Both the position numbers and the translations under genes were made by a program. DNA of 64,000 nt, from positions 372,001 through 436,000 of the forward strand of contig CBDCIS010000010.1 in assembly GCA_965217565.1 (NCBI GenBank), given 5' to 3'. This document shows positions 16,434 through 25,480 of the stretch, one piece after another; position 1 is the stretch's first letter, and each line of letters begins with the position of its first letter. The DNA is from CBDCIS01 sp965217565 (GTDB taxonomy: Bacteria > Chloroflexota > Dehalococcoidia > Lucifugimonadales > CATOSD01). Below the pieces are notes generated by a model. The model searched no databases, was not told the DNA's origin, and saw nothing but the letters and a program-made list of their open reading frames with translations.

Positions 16434-17488
16434 GACGCGCCTCCCGCCGCCCCCGGCGAAGCGGCATAGACGTGGTCGTAGAAGTCGTCCGTCTGAGGGT
16501 ACGGCGCCGATTCCACGAAGTCGGTCGCCTCGTTCACCACCCGCGCGGCGTCCTCACGAAATTTCCTGTTCACATCCTCGGACAGGATGCCCTGCTCCCT
16601 AAGCTGCTCTCGGAGAATCTTCAGCGGGTCTCTCTTGCGAGCCTCCTCGACCTCATCGCGCGCCCGGTAGCGGGTGTCGTCGTCGTCGCTGGTGTGCGGC
16701 AGGTAGCGCTCCACGTGCGCCTCGACCAGCGTCGGCCCCTGCCCAGCGCGGGCGCGTCTCGCGGCCTGAGACGTGGCCTCGTGCACCGCGGGCACGTCGC
16801 AACCATCGACCTCAACGCCGGGCATTCCGTAGCCCTCCGCTCGGCTCGCCACGCTCTCGACCGCCATCTGCCTGGACAGGGGAACCGAGATGGCGTACTT
16901 GTTGTTCTCGCAGAAAAAGATGACGGGCAGCTTGTGGACGGCGGCGAAGTTCATGGCCTCGTGGCAGTCACCCTGGCTGGACGCGCCATCGCCAAAGTAG
17001 GAGATTACGATGGCGTCATCGCCGCGCATCTTGCACGCCAGCGCGGCCCCCACCGCCTGCGGGATGCTGGTGCCCACGACGTTGGACAGGTTGACTATGC
17101 CATACCTGGGGTCGGCTCCGTGCGCCGGAAACTGGCGCGCGCCGCTCAACGGCTCACCCTCCTTCGCCAGGAATCCGAGCATTATCTCCGCTGGGGCCAT
17201 GCCTAGGCTGAGCATGACGGCGAGGTCGCGATAGTAGGTGTAGAACAGGTCTTTGCCCTTGCGGAGCGCCCAGACGCTGGCTATCTGCGCCGCTTCGTGG
17301 CCCTGCATGGACGCGACGATGGCCGCCTTGCCCTGTCTGTTGAGCATCCAGATGCGCTCGTCCAGGGCGCGGCCCAAAACCATCTCGCGGTAAATCTCGA
17401 GCAAGGACTGTTCGTCCAGTCCACCCGAGTTAACCACGGACGAGGGAGCAACCGCCGCTCCGGTCTGAAGGGATTTCGCGTCAACCAT
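16424..17488 (-). CDS. 2-oxoacid dehydrogenase E1 component, alpha subunit
   Basis: Thiamine diphosphate-binding subunit. The GDGASSQGDCHEAMNFAAVH motif near residue 165, followed by FFCENNKYAIS, is the cofactor-binding signature. The MQGHEAAQIASVWAL segment and YYRDLAVMLSLGM region match branched-chain 2-oxoacid dehydrogenase alpha subunits better than pyruvate-type ones, as does the SDDDDTRYRA phosphorylation-loop region. Length is 354 aa, normal. It is the first gene of the operon, with a promoter at 17532-17561. Confidence 0.94.
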   Translation of the reverse strand: MVDAKSLQTGAAVAPSSVVNSGGLDEQSLLEIYREMVLGRALDERIWMLNRQGKAAIVASMQGHEAAQIASVWALRKGKDLFYTYYRDLAVMLSLGMAPAEIMLGFLAKEGEPLSGARQFPAHGADPRYGIVNLSNVVGTSIPQAVGAALACKMRGDDAIVISYFGDGASSQGDCHEAMNFAAVHKLPVIFFCENNKYAISVPLSRQMAVESVASRAEGYGMPGVEVDGCDVPAVHEATSQAARRARAGQGPTLVEAHVERYLPHTSDDDDTRYRARDEVEEARKRDPLKILREQLREQGILSEDVNRKFREDAARVVNEATDFVESAPYPQTDDFYDHVYAASPGAAGGASWR

Positions 17489-17531
17489 GCCGACCCAACA
17501 CCGTCCTCTATTCGAGAATCGTCATGGCCCA

Positions 17532-17561
17532 ATTATACAAACGCGCCCCGCGCCGCGTCAA
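17532..17561 (-). promoter_or_regulatory. Promoter of the E1 operon
   Basis: On the minus strand, TTGACG, an 18-base GC-rich spacer, then a perfect TATAAT. The -10 box lies 44 bases upstream of the E1 alpha ATG. Confidence 0.75.
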
Positions 17562-17674
17562 AGTGTGGATGTGCGACCGGATTCAGAAAGGCCAGGGCAT
17601 ATAGACGTGTAATGTTGCTTTTCTCTTTCCGTGGCCCTGGTTCAGGGCATCCTCCGCCACTGGTGCCATAGAAC

Positions 17675-17712
17675 AAGGGAGCGATACCGCCACGCTGCGA
17701 TACCGCTCCCTA
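17675..17712 (-). terminator. Hairpin downstream of clpC
   Basis: AGGGAGCG pairs with CGCTCCCT across about 20 bases. On the minus strand it is followed by a broken T-run (TTGTTCTAT). It lies between the clpC stop (17820) and the E1 operon promoter, so it fits clpC termination. Confidence 0.55.
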
Positions 17713-17819
17713 GACTACATGCTGCCCTAAGTGTCCTTTGGCTAGCCTATCCCCAGTCCTTTACTTTCTCCTTTGAGAATTCGGAAGGCTCATGTTTAGT
17801 CGAAAGTGTTTTGGAGTGG

Positions 17820-20291
17820 CTAGAGCGAGCCGACTGGTACCGGCGAATCAGACTTGACGAAAATCTCGTCTTCCGACACCTCTATTATCGCGGTGTCTCC
17901 GGGGGTGATGGAGCCGCCGAGAATCGCGTCGGAGAGCTTGTCTTCTAGGTTGTCCTGGATGATTCTGCGCAGCGGCCTAGCCCCGAAGCTGGGATCGTAG
18001 CCCTTCTCAGCCAGCCAGTCTTTGGCCTCCTGTGTTACCTCGAGGCCTATGCCCTTCTCCACTAGGTTGAAGGCCACCTCGGCCAGCATCAGGTCCACGA
18101 TTTCCAGCATGTGCTCCTGGCTGAGGGCGTGGAACACGACGGTGCCGTCGATGCGATTCAGGAACTCCGGCCGGAAGAAACGCTTGACTTCGTCCACCAC
18201 GTTGTTCTTCATGCGCTCGTAGGCCGCCGACTCGCCCATGGGGCCGCCTGTCCGGGATGCGAAGCCGATGCCCTTGTCCTGCCTGATCAGGTTGGAGCCG
18301 ATGTTGCTGGTCATGACTATGATGGTGTTGCGGAAGTCAACCCTGCGGCCCTTGGCGTCGGTGAGGTGGCCGTCGTCGAAGATCTGGAGCAGGATGTTGA
18401 AGACCTCTTCGTGCGCCTTCTCGATCTCGTCGAGGAGAATCACGCAATAGGACTTGCGTCTCACGGCCTCGGTGAGCTGCCCTCCCTGTTCGTAGCCGAT
18501 GTATCCGGGGGGCGCGCCGACGAGGCGGGCCACTGAGTGCCGCTCCATGAACTCGGACATGTCTATACGAATCATGGAGTCTTCGCTGCCGAACATGAAC
18601 TCGCCCAGCTTCTGCACCAGGTAGGTCTTGCCAACACCTGTGGGGCCGAGGAACATGAACGCGCCGGTGGGACGCTTGGGGTTCTTGAGGCCGGCCCTAG
18701 CTCTGCGGACGGCCTTGGATATCAAGGTGATGGCCTCGTCCTGGCCGACGACCTTCTCTCGCAACACATCTTCCATGTGGATGAGACGTTCGGTCTCTTC
18801 GGCGGCAAGCCGTGTGACCGGGATGCCGGTCCACATACCGACGACCTCGGCTATGTTCTCCTCGGTGACCACCTTGTCGTCTTCGCCGCACTCATCCTGC
18901 CAGTGCTTTTCGAGTTCGCTGAGCCTCTCGGTCAGGGTAGTTTCCCTGTCGCGGAGTTCGGCGGCGAACTCGTACTGCCGGGAGGCTATCGCCTCGTCCT
19001 TCTCCTTGCGGACACTCTCCAGCATCCTGGTGGCCTCTTTGACAGAGGGCGGCTGAGTGCTGAAGTTGATGCGAACCCTGGAGGCGGCCTCGTCGATGAG
19101 GTCTATAGCCTTGTCGGGGAGGAACCTGTCGGCGATGAAGCGGGAGGCCAGGCTGGCGGCTGCCCTCAGAGCCTCGTCGTTGATTACCAACTGGTGGTGT
19201 TCTTCGTAGTGTTTCTTTACGCCCCTGAGAATATCCACCGTCTCATCGACTGTGGGCTCATCGACTTTGACGGGCTGGAACCTGCGCTCCAGCGCCGGGT
19301 CGCGCTCAACGTACTTGCGGTAGTCGTCGAGCGTCGTCGCGCCGATGGTCTGCATCTCGCCCCTGGCGAGGGAGGGTTTCAGGATATTGGCGGCGTCAAC
19401 CGCGCCTTCGGCCGCCCCTGCGCCGACCATGGTGTGGATCTCGTCGATGAATAGCACGCAGTTCTTTGAGTTGCGTATCTCTTCTATGACCTTCTTGAGA
19501 CGCTCCTCGAACTCACCGCGGTACTTGGTTCCCGCGACTAGCGCGCCCATGTCGAGCGTGACCAGCCTCTTGCCTTGCAGGGTGTCGGGAACGTCGTTGT
19601 CGGCTATGCGCTGCGCCAAGCCTTCGACTATCGCGGTCTTGCCGACGCCCGGCTCTCCGACGAGGACGGGGTTGTTCTTCGTCCGCCGACTCAGTATCTG
19701 GGTGACGCGCTGGATCTCCTTCTCCCTGCCGACGGTCTGATCCAGCTTACCCTCGCGCGCCGCTTTGGTCAGGTCTATTCCCAGTTGGTCCAGCGTAGGG
19801 GTTTTCGTTTGGGACGACCTGCTGCCGCTGCCCTGGGGCTGCTGCACGGTTTGGGTGAGGATTCGGCTGGTCTCGCCCCTAACCTTGTCGAGGCTCACTC
19901 CAAGGCTTTCGAGGACACCGGCCGCTACCCCCTCGCCCTCTCGCATCAGGCCAATGAGCAGATGCTCAGTGCCAATGTAGTGGTGGTTGAGTCTCCGGGC
20001 CTCGTCCACCGCCAGTTCAATGACCTTCTTTGCTCGGGGCGTTAGTCCGATTTCGCCCGGATTGGCCCGCTCTCCGCGTCCCATGATGAATTCTACCGCG
20101 GACCTTACCTTGCTCAACTCTACACCGAGGTTGGAGAGCGCCTTGGCGGCCACGCCATCGGTCTCGCGCACAAGGCCGAGAAGAATATGCTCCGTGCCGA
20201 TATAGTTGTGATTGAACCGCTGCGCCTCTTCCTGCGCGAGCGATAGAACTCTGCGGGCCCTCTCCGAGAACTTTTCAAACCTACTCGCCAT
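17820..20291 (-). CDS. clpC: ATP-dependent Clp protease ATP-binding subunit ClpC
   Basis: Hexameric AAA+ unfoldase that feeds proteins to ClpP. Order: two N-terminal Clp repeats (residues about 1-145, each with YIGTEH), first AAA domain with Walker A GEPGVGKT near residue 207 and Walker B VLFIDEIHT, a UVR/linker region (about 415-460), second AAA domain with GPTGVGKT near residue 550, then the C-terminal D2-small domain with YDPSFGARPLRR. Length is 823 aa, normal for ClpC. No McsA/McsB or CtsR genes are adjacent. It lies 47 bp downstream of rpsA and may be read with it. Confidence 0.97.
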   Translation of the reverse strand: MASRFEKFSERARRVLSLAQEEAQRFNHNYIGTEHILLGLVRETDGVAAKALSNLGVELSKVRSAVEFIMGRGERANPGEIGLTPRAKKVIELAVDEARRLNHHYIGTEHLLIGLMREGEGVAAGVLESLGVSLDKVRGETSRILTQTVQQPQGSGSRSSQTKTPTLDQLGIDLTKAAREGKLDQTVGREKEIQRVTQILSRRTKNNPVLVGEPGVGKTAIVEGLAQRIADNDVPDTLQGKRLVTLDMGALVAGTKYRGEFEERLKKVIEEIRNSKNCVLFIDEIHTMVGAGAAEGAVDAANILKPSLARGEMQTIGATTLDDYRKYVERDPALERRFQPVKVDEPTVDETVDILRGVKKHYEEHHQLVINDEALRAAASLASRFIADRFLPDKAIDLIDEAASRVRINFSTQPPSVKEATRMLESVRKEKDEAIASRQYEFAAELRDRETTLTERLSELEKHWQDECGEDDKVVTEENIAEVVGMWTGIPVTRLAAEETERLIHMEDVLREKVVGQDEAITLISKAVRRARAGLKNPKRPTGAFMFLGPTGVGKTYLVQKLGEFMFGSEDSMIRIDMSEFMERHSVARLVGAPPGYIGYEQGGQLTEAVRRKSYCVILLDEIEKAHEEVFNILLQIFDDGHLTDAKGRRVDFRNTIIVMTSNIGSNLIRQDKGIGFASRTGGPMGESAAYERMKNNVVDEVKRFFRPEFLNRIDGTVVFHALSQEHMLEIVDLMLAEVAFNLVEKGIGLEVTQEAKDWLAEKGYDPSFGARPLRRIIQDNLEDKLSDAILGGSITPGDTAIIEVSEDEIFVKSDSPVPVGSL

Positions 20292-20338
20292 ATCTACATC
20301 TCCTAGTCAAGGAGTATCCTGCGGGCGAGGAGCAGAGC

Positions 20339-21544
20339 CTAGAATTCTCCCGACACCTCTTCTTCGTCCACCTGTCTAAGACTCAGCCCCAGCCGGCGCC
20401 TTTCGGGTTCGATCTTGAGAATCTTCAACTTGACTGTATCACCCTCACGAACCACTTCTCTAGGATGATTTATCATTCTGGAGGCCAATTCTGAGATGTG
20501 AATCAGGCCTTCTACGGAGCCTTCGACTCGAGCGAACGCTCCAAAATTGATGAGTTTGGTTATGGTAGCGTCAACGATGTCTCCGACGCAGTGACGGTCG
20601 TGAATGGTCTCCCAGGGCTCGGGTTCCAGCCGTCTGAGGCTGAGCGCGATCTTCTTGTTTTCGGCGTCAACCCTCAGCACGTAGACGTCCAGCTCATCTC
20701 CTATTTTCACCACGTCTTCAATCGAGTTAACTGGGCTCCAGGAGAGTTCGGAAATGTGAATCAGCCCGTCCGCGCCGCCGAGATCAACGAAAGCGCCAAA
20801 GCTGCTGACGCCGGTAACTTTGCCTTGCCTGATTTCACCCACGGTGAGTTCCTGGATGAGACGGGCCTTTTGCGCTTCGCGCAACTCCTGCATGGCCTGG
20901 CGCTCGGAGAAGATGGCGCGGTTGCGCCCCCTGTTCACTTCGAGGATTTTCAGTTGGAGCATCTTGCCAATGTCGGCGGCGCGAGGATCCGCTTGTGGCT
21001 CCTCGGGAGTTTCGGAGCCGCCCTCTCCTTCGGCGGTTTCCGGTTTTGGCGCCTGCTGCTCTCGGAATAGGTCGCGGGAGACGCTAACCAACTGGGACAT
21101 GGGCACAAAGCCCTGAATCGTTTCGACCTCGACTATCGCGCCCCCTCGATTGAAACCCATTATCTTGCCCTCGACGTTGCCCCCTTGCTCCATCAAGACT
21201 TGCAGGTCGCGCCAGGCCCTTTCGCCGACGGCTTTGTCGATGGAGAGTATCGCGGCCGACTCGTCGGTGGACTCGCGAATCACGAAGGTTACGATCGCAT
21301 CGCCAACCTCGAGGCGTTCGAAGTCCTCCGGGCTCAGCGTCCGCATCTCTCTCGGAGGCACCACGCCTTCGGCCTTGTGTCCTATGCTTACCAGCAGGCC
21401 GTCGGCATCCACTCGCATCACTATCCCTTCAACCACATCTCCCCGACGGAGAGGCTTCATCGACTCCACGGAGTCGAGCAACTCTCCCATGTCCTGGTCT
21501 TGGACTGACCCGGTATCCTCCGCCGGAGAATTAGAACTCAGCAA
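20339..21544 (-). CDS. rpsA: Ribosomal protein S1 (S1-domain RNA-binding protein)
   Basis: RNA-binding protein that helps load mRNA on the 30S subunit. Four S1 motifs can be followed: residues about 33-102 (GDVVEGIVMRVDADGLLVSI), a degenerate second near 122-215 interrupted by an acidic low-complexity insert (EGEGGSETPEEPQADPR), a third near 240-308 (GKVTGVSSFGAFVDLGGADG) and a fourth near 325-395 (VDATITKLINFGAFARVEGS). Length is 401 aa, shorter than the six-domain enterobacterial form but usual for many other phyla. It is expressed from a promoter at 21588-21616. Confidence 0.93.
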   Translation of the reverse strand: MLSSNSPAEDTGSVQDQDMGELLDSVESMKPLRRGDVVEGIVMRVDADGLLVSIGHKAEGVVPPREMRTLSPEDFERLEVGDAIVTFVIRESTDESAAILSIDKAVGERAWRDLQVLMEQGGNVEGKIMGFNRGGAIVEVETIQGFVPMSQLVSVSRDLFREQQAPKPETAEGEGGSETPEEPQADPRAADIGKMLQLKILEVNRGRNRAIFSERQAMQELREAQKARLIQELTVGEIRQGKVTGVSSFGAFVDLGGADGLIHISELSWSPVNSIEDVVKIGDELDVYVLRVDAENKKIALSLRRLEPEPWETIHDRHCVGDIVDATITKLINFGAFARVEGSVEGLIHISELASRMINHPREVVREGDTVKLKILKIEPERRRLGLSLRQVDEEEVSGEF

Positions 21545-21587
21545 AACTGTAACCGCCGTTATTGGTTGAAGTTAGTAGGACGTATCC

Positions 21588-21616
21588 ATTATAGGTACAT
21601 CAACGGAGCGTGTAAA
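21588..21616 (-). promoter_or_regulatory. Promoter of rpsA
   Basis: On the minus strand, TTTACA, 17-base spacer, perfect TATAAT ending about 44 bases before the rpsA start. Confidence 0.75.
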
Positions 21617-21697
21617 GCCATAAGCGCGTCTGCTGTCGGGAAAATGAGCAAAACAGGGGAAGCAAAGGATAAACATCGCCTATATAGATACTAATAG

Positions 21698-21819
21698 CCC
21701 CCTGGCAGTGACCTATTTTCCCACGTCCTTGCGGGCGCAGTATCGTCAGCGCTGAGGCGTTTCACTGCCGTGTTCGGGATGGGAACGGGTGGGGCCGCCT
21801 CGCTGGAACCACCAGGGGA
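21698..21819 (-). rRNA. rrf: 5S ribosomal RNA
   Basis: About 122 nt. The minus strand begins TCCCCTGGTGGTTCCAGCGA and holds the diagnostic CCATCCCGAACACGGCAGTG loop. The 3' end, CACTGCCAGGGGG, pairs with the 5' end. No 16S or 23S sequence flanks it; rpsA lies downstream and an IS5-type element lies upstream. This is a free-standing 5S gene, or one separated from its operon. Confidence 0.95.
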
Positions 21820-21953
21820 CGATTATTCTACTCAAGATGTGCACGTTGAGACGGCTCTATCGGCCAGCATACGTGTACTTGCTTTCAATATATCCCATCA
21901 CCATTGAGCTTGTCAACGCTGTTACGGACTCAGAACCTGCATCAATTTAGAGC

Positions 21954-22367
21954 CTATCCGACAACTCCGGCAGCGCGATATGTTATCCAGGCACAGGCAA
22001 AGTGGAGCATAGCAAGATAGTTGTCCAAACGCTTCTCCCAACGGATGAGCAGGCGTCTGAACCGATTCAGCCAGCTATGGCTGCGCTCGACCACCCAACG
22101 GCGGGCGCGGTAACCGGGGAGGGTCTGTTGTTCCTCCCGCTCTTGGCCTCGGCTGCGGATGTGGGCTGTGTATCCGTACCGTGCCGCCAGCTGCTCAACC
22201 TCAGCAAAGTCATAGCCCTTGTCCAGACACAGATGCTGAGGTTGTCCGGGTCGGGGAACCGGACGTTCCGCCACCATAGATTCGAATGTCGGCTCAACCA
22301 TCTTCATGTCGTGGCGGCTGGCTCCATCCACACACACCCCTATGGGAATACCGTTCCCCTCTGTCAA
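21954..22367 (-). CDS. IS5-family transposase, second frame (C-terminal DDE part)
   Basis: Carries the second half of the transposase. The ATG at 22367 is internal; the frame is open upstream to the G6 run at 22426, reading GEGTGPNPTDRGKKGTKRSL before it. It contains the second catalytic aspartate region (LCLDKGYD near residue 50) and the catalytic glutamate (RRWVVERSHSWLNRFRRLL near residue 90), both typical of IS5 transposases. It is expected to be produced by frameshifting from the upstream ORF. Confidence 0.9.
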   Translation of the reverse strand: MTEGNGIPIGVCVDGASRHDMKMVEPTFESMVAERPVPRPGQPQHLCLDKGYDFAEVEQLAARYGYTAHIRSRGQEREEQQTLPGYRARRWVVERSHSWLNRFRRLLIRWEKRLDNYLAMLHFACAWITYRAAGVVG

Positions 22368-22422
22368 CAGGCTGCGTTTGGTCCCCTTCTTGCCCCGGTC
22401 TGTAGGGTTTGGCCCAGTGCCC

Positions 22423-22788
22423 TCACCCCCCGAGCGGAGCCTTTGTCATGGCTCCATCCATTGCCTGCCACTGCCAATCTATTCCATGCAGTTGGTCGTA
22501 TTCAGACAACCCCTGCTTCCATAGCTCCTCGAAGACTCCGGCGGCTCGCCAACGCTGGAATCGGTCATGCACAGTGCTCGGAGCACCGAACGTGCGAGGC
22601 AACGCTTTCCACTGGCAGCCGGTCCGCAGCACGTAGAAGATTCCATCCATACACTCTCGAGCAGGTTTCCATGGCCTCCCGCCCTTCGGACTCGTCTCCT
22701 CTGCAGGCAATATCGGCTCAATCCTCTCCCACAGAGCATCGGGAATCCGCCAATCAGCGCCTACGCCTCCATGATCGATCTTCGACAT
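22423..22788 (-). CDS. IS5-family transposase, first frame (N-terminal part)
   Basis: Protein of 121 aa holding the N-terminal DNA-binding region (WERIEPILP, then GGRPWKPARECMDGIFYVLR TG) and the first catalytic aspartate (WQAMDGAM). It ends after APLGG at a TGA right behind six G residues. A +1 (or -2) slip on this run continues into the second frame, a layout known from IS427-like members of the family. Confidence 0.9.
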   Translation of the reverse strand: MSKIDHGGVGADWRIPDALWERIEPILPAEETSPKGGRPWKPARECMDGIFYVLRTGCQWKALPRTFGAPSTVHDRFQRWRAAGVFEELWKQGLSEYDQLHGIDWQWQAMDGAMTKAPLGG

Positions 22789-22936
22789 GTCTTTCCTCCA
22801 CTCAAGTAGAATGGAGAAAGTTTATCCAAAGTCTCTGATATCCACCAAGGACAATTAAGGTTATCGGATAGGCTCTTAGTCGGTAAGGGTGTCCCCCGTG
22901 GGCGCCCTGGGCATGATGACCCGCTCGGAGTCAGCC

Positions 22937-22965
22937 TTGACTACACCCCCTCGCCGTGCTAGCAT
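22937..22965 (+). promoter_or_regulatory. Promoter of the A-type Fe-S protein gene
   Basis: TTGACT, 17-base spacer, TAGCAT, 64 bases upstream of the TTG start at 23029. The IS5 element ends 62 bases upstream of the -35 box. Confidence 0.55.
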
Positions 22966-23028
22966 GGAATCTCTCACTGGAAAGACTCGCGCAACAAGTG
23001 GTGGGCATTCGGCACGGAGGTACGTAAT

Positions 23029-23427
23029 TTGGCAACTACTCAGCTTATCGAGGTTACTGGCACGGCTGCGGAGAAGCTCGAAGAGATAATCAAGGATCAG
23101 GGTGAGGACGGCTCCTTGCTCCGCGTGATGGTGGTGCCTGGAGACCAGGGTGGTCTGCAATACATGCTCGGACTGGAAAAAGAGGCCAAAGAGGGCGACT
23201 TCGTAATCGACACCGACACCGTCCAGGTGTTGATAGACGCCGAGAGCGCGCCTCTGATCGAGGGCGCGCAGATAGATTACGTAGATAGCCTCATGCGAAG
23301 CGGTTTCGTTATCAGCAACCCAAACATGCAAGGCGGGTGTGGTTGCGGCGGTGGAGGCTGTGGGTGCGGTGGTGGTGGTTGCGGTTGCGGCGGTGGAGGC
23401 TGTGGCGGAGGCTGCGGCGGTCACTAG
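23029..23427 (+). CDS. HesB/IscA-like protein with Cys-Gly-rich tail
   Basis: Protein of 132 aa with a TTG start and a GGAGG site. Residues 1-100 match the A-type Fe-S carrier fold (EVTGTAAEKLEEI, then FVIDTDTVQVLIDAESAPLIEGAQIDYVDSLM). In canonical members the first cluster-ligand cysteine sits in a GGCSGF-like loop near residue 40; here that loop reads PGDQGGLQY and has no cysteine. The C-terminus, where a CGCG motif is expected, is expanded into repeated CGCGGGG units ending in GGH. Cluster binding would therefore depend on the tail. The fold is clear; the function is uncertain. Confidence 0.82.
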   Translation: MATTQLIEVTGTAAEKLEEIIKDQGEDGSLLRVMVVPGDQGGLQYMLGLEKEAKEGDFVIDTDTVQVLIDAESAPLIEGAQIDYVDSLMRSGFVISNPNMQGGCGCGGGGCGCGGGGCGCGGGGCGGGCGGH

Positions 23428-23535
23428 TCCGACGAGAGTTGACGCTTGCTCGAATAGCCGGAGCGGGACGACGTGTGTCGTCCCGCATTTCGTTTGCGCG
23501 CGTCACCCCACCCGTAGCCTCACCTGTGGAAATTA

Positions 23536-24243
23536 GTGCTTTTCGCTTCCTTCGAACAGATAGTGGCAGACCCTTTTCGCGGCATCGTAACTATCGCCGC
23601 GTTCTGCGTCGCCTTGCTGCTGGCCATAACGGTTCACGAGTTCAGCCACTCCCTGGTGGCCACCAGGTTGGGCGACCCCACATCCAAACAACTGGGAAGG
23701 CTTTCCCTTCACCCCAGGGTTCACTTGGACCCTGCCGGCACGCTCATGCTGCTCTTCGCGGGTTTCGGATGGGGAAAGCCGGTGCCTGTCAACCCCGCCT
23801 ACCTGCGCATCGGAGCGCGCGCGGGTATGGCCATGGTGTCACTTGCGGGGCCGTTCTCGAACGTAGTCCTGGCATCTCTGGCGGGCTTGCTGGTGCAAGT
23901 CGGCGCGGTGAACCCGGCCTACGTCGGCTTCCTGCGGTTTGGCGGCAGCGTCGTCGATATTCCGGAGTACCTGGTAGGCACGATCATATTCTGGAACCTA
24001 CTTCTCGCCTCGTTCAACCTGCTTCCGGTAGCTCCACTGGACGGTTTCAAGGTTGCCCTGGGCATTCTGCCGCGGGCCGCTGCCAACGCCTTCGCGCGGC
24101 TGGAACCAATCGGCCCGGGGATTCTGCTGCTCCTGATTGTGGTGGGATTCGTGATTCCGGGTGTGTCGATATTGCGGACAATAATCCAGCCCATTCTAAA
24201 CGTGTTGAGTTTCGTAGCGTTGAGTGGACAGGTATCGTGGTAA
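23536..24243 (+). CDS. Site-2 protease family (M50) membrane metalloprotease
   Basis: Polytopic membrane protein of 235 aa. The zinc motif HEFSH lies in the second hydrophobic segment (TVHEFSHSLVATRLGD, near residue 34), and the third ligand is in NLLPVAPLDGFK near residue 165. These are the two signatures of the short, PDZ-less site-2 protease group. The final segments (ILLLLIVVGFVIPGVSILRTI) are hydrophobic. It would cleave within the membrane; no partner anti-sigma factor is next to it. The GTG start is the most likely. Confidence 0.9.
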   Translation: MLFASFEQIVADPFRGIVTIAAFCVALLLAITVHEFSHSLVATRLGDPTSKQLGRLSLHPRVHLDPAGTLMLLFAGFGWGKPVPVNPAYLRIGARAGMAMVSLAGPFSNVVLASLAGLLVQVGAVNPAYVGFLRFGGSVVDIPEYLVGTIIFWNLLLASFNLLPVAPLDGFKVALGILPRAAANAFARLEPIGPGILLLLIVVGFVIPGVSILRTIIQPILNVLSFVALSGQVSW

Positions 24244-24423
24244 ACTGGTATGAATATCAGCGAGCGTTGTCAGAATCGGTACTCGGGATTGTTTTGGCGA
24301 GGGACGCGCTCGTTGTTCCGGCAAGTTCAGGACATGTTCTAACCCTTCTCCCTGAAGGAAAGGAACATACGGAAGGGTTTGGGCGCTGATTCGAAGGGTG
24401 GAAGGTAGTCAGGAGGTGTTGAT

Positions 24424-25428
24424 TTGGACCGCATAGCTATAATCGGCTTTGGCGCGTACGGCGCCTCCATCGGGATGGGACTCAAGAAGGCCAAGCTCTC
24501 GAACACGGAGATCGTGGGCTCGGGTAGGGAGCGCAGGTTGCTGTCCACGGCGTCCAAGATGGGGGCCATCGACCGGGCAATTCCGAGTCTGGCGTCGGCT
24601 GTCGATGGCGCGAACCTGGTAGTTCTGGATACGTCCATAACCGAAACCAAAGAATTGCTGGAAGCCATCGGCGCACACGCACGCGAGGGATGTGTCGTAA
24701 CGGACCTCGGCACGTCCAAGATGCTAGTCATGCAATGGGCACAGGAGTACCTTCCGCGGGAAGTGAACTACGTCGGGGGTCATCCGCTGCTCAAGACTTC
24801 CGCAATCGCAATCGAGGACGCGAGCGCGTCTCTCTTCGAGGGCGCGGACTACTGCGTGATACCGGCCGATTCGGCTGACAGGACGTCCGTGCGAACCGTG
24901 GTGCACCTGGCCGAGACGCTGGGCGCAAAGCCGCTGTTCATGGACCCGCGCGAGCATGACAGCTACGCCGTCGCCATGAACTACCTGCCGATGCTGTTGT
25001 CCTCCGCGTTCGTCACCGCCACCTCCGGCAGCGAAGGCTGGAGGGATATGCACCGCCTGGCGGCAAGCGAGTTCAGCCTGGTCTCGCAGCTTGCCTCAAC
25101 CGACCCGCAGGACATCGAGTCCGCGTGCCTCGCGAATCCCGACGACATCGTGCACTGGATCGACCAGCTAATCACTGAACTGTACTCGTACCGGAGCCAG
25201 ATAACGGAGAAGAGCGACAACCTGCTCGACACCTTTATCAAGGCATGGGAGGCGCGCGCGCGATGGGAGGCCGACGCGGTGGTGGAAGAGGAAGACGCGA
25301 AGATTCCCGGCGCGGGCGAATCCATGGCGACGGTCTTCATGGGGGAACGCCTCCTGAGGCGATACCAAGAGGTTACGCGCGGGGCCGACAAGCAGCGCAG
25401 CCCCTGGACGTACTTCAGAAGGAAGTAG
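24424..25428 (+). CDS. tyrA: Prephenate dehydrogenase
   Basis: NAD(P)-dependent enzyme of tyrosine synthesis (334 aa). An N-terminal Rossmann motif (IAIIGFGAYGASIGMGLKK) is followed by the LDTSITETKELLEAI and VVTDLGTSK segments, then GGHPLLKTS near residue 120 with the conserved histidine, and a helical C-terminal dimerisation domain. TTG start with AGGAGGTG upstream. It leads into aroA (53 bp gap) and gmk, an aromatic-pathway cluster. Confidence 0.9.
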   Translation: MDRIAIIGFGAYGASIGMGLKKAKLSNTEIVGSGRERRLLSTASKMGAIDRAIPSLASAVDGANLVVLDTSITETKELLEAIGAHAREGCVVTDLGTSKMLVMQWAQEYLPREVNYVGGHPLLKTSAIAIEDASASLFEGADYCVIPADSADRTSVRTVVHLAETLGAKPLFMDPREHDSYAVAMNYLPMLLSSAFVTATSGSEGWRDMHRLAASEFSLVSQLASTDPQDIESACLANPDDIVHWIDQLITELYSYRSQITEKSDNLLDTFIKAWEARARWEADAVVEEEDAKIPGAGESMATVFMGERLLRRYQEVTRGADKQRSPWTYFRRK

Positions 25429-25480
25429 GGGCGAGCGGTTGGTTTTCAGTTGTCGGTATTTTGGGTGAGAGTGGGTTAGC

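Larger units (their letters stand above)
21950..22875 (-). mobile_element. IS5-family insertion sequence, complete (926 bp)
   Basis: Bounded by 16-bp terminal inverted repeats GAGCCTATCCGACAAC and GAGCCTATCCGATAAC (15/16), flanked on both sides by TTA, the 3-bp target duplication expected for this family. The transposase is split in two frames that meet at a G6 run (22426-22431). The ends and duplication look fresh, so the insertion is recent. Confidence 0.95.

Noticed and set aside
23337..23427. CRISPR or simple tandem repeat at the GGC/TGC-rich stretch
   Set aside because: The pattern is explained by Cys-Gly codons at the 3' end of the Fe-S protein gene.
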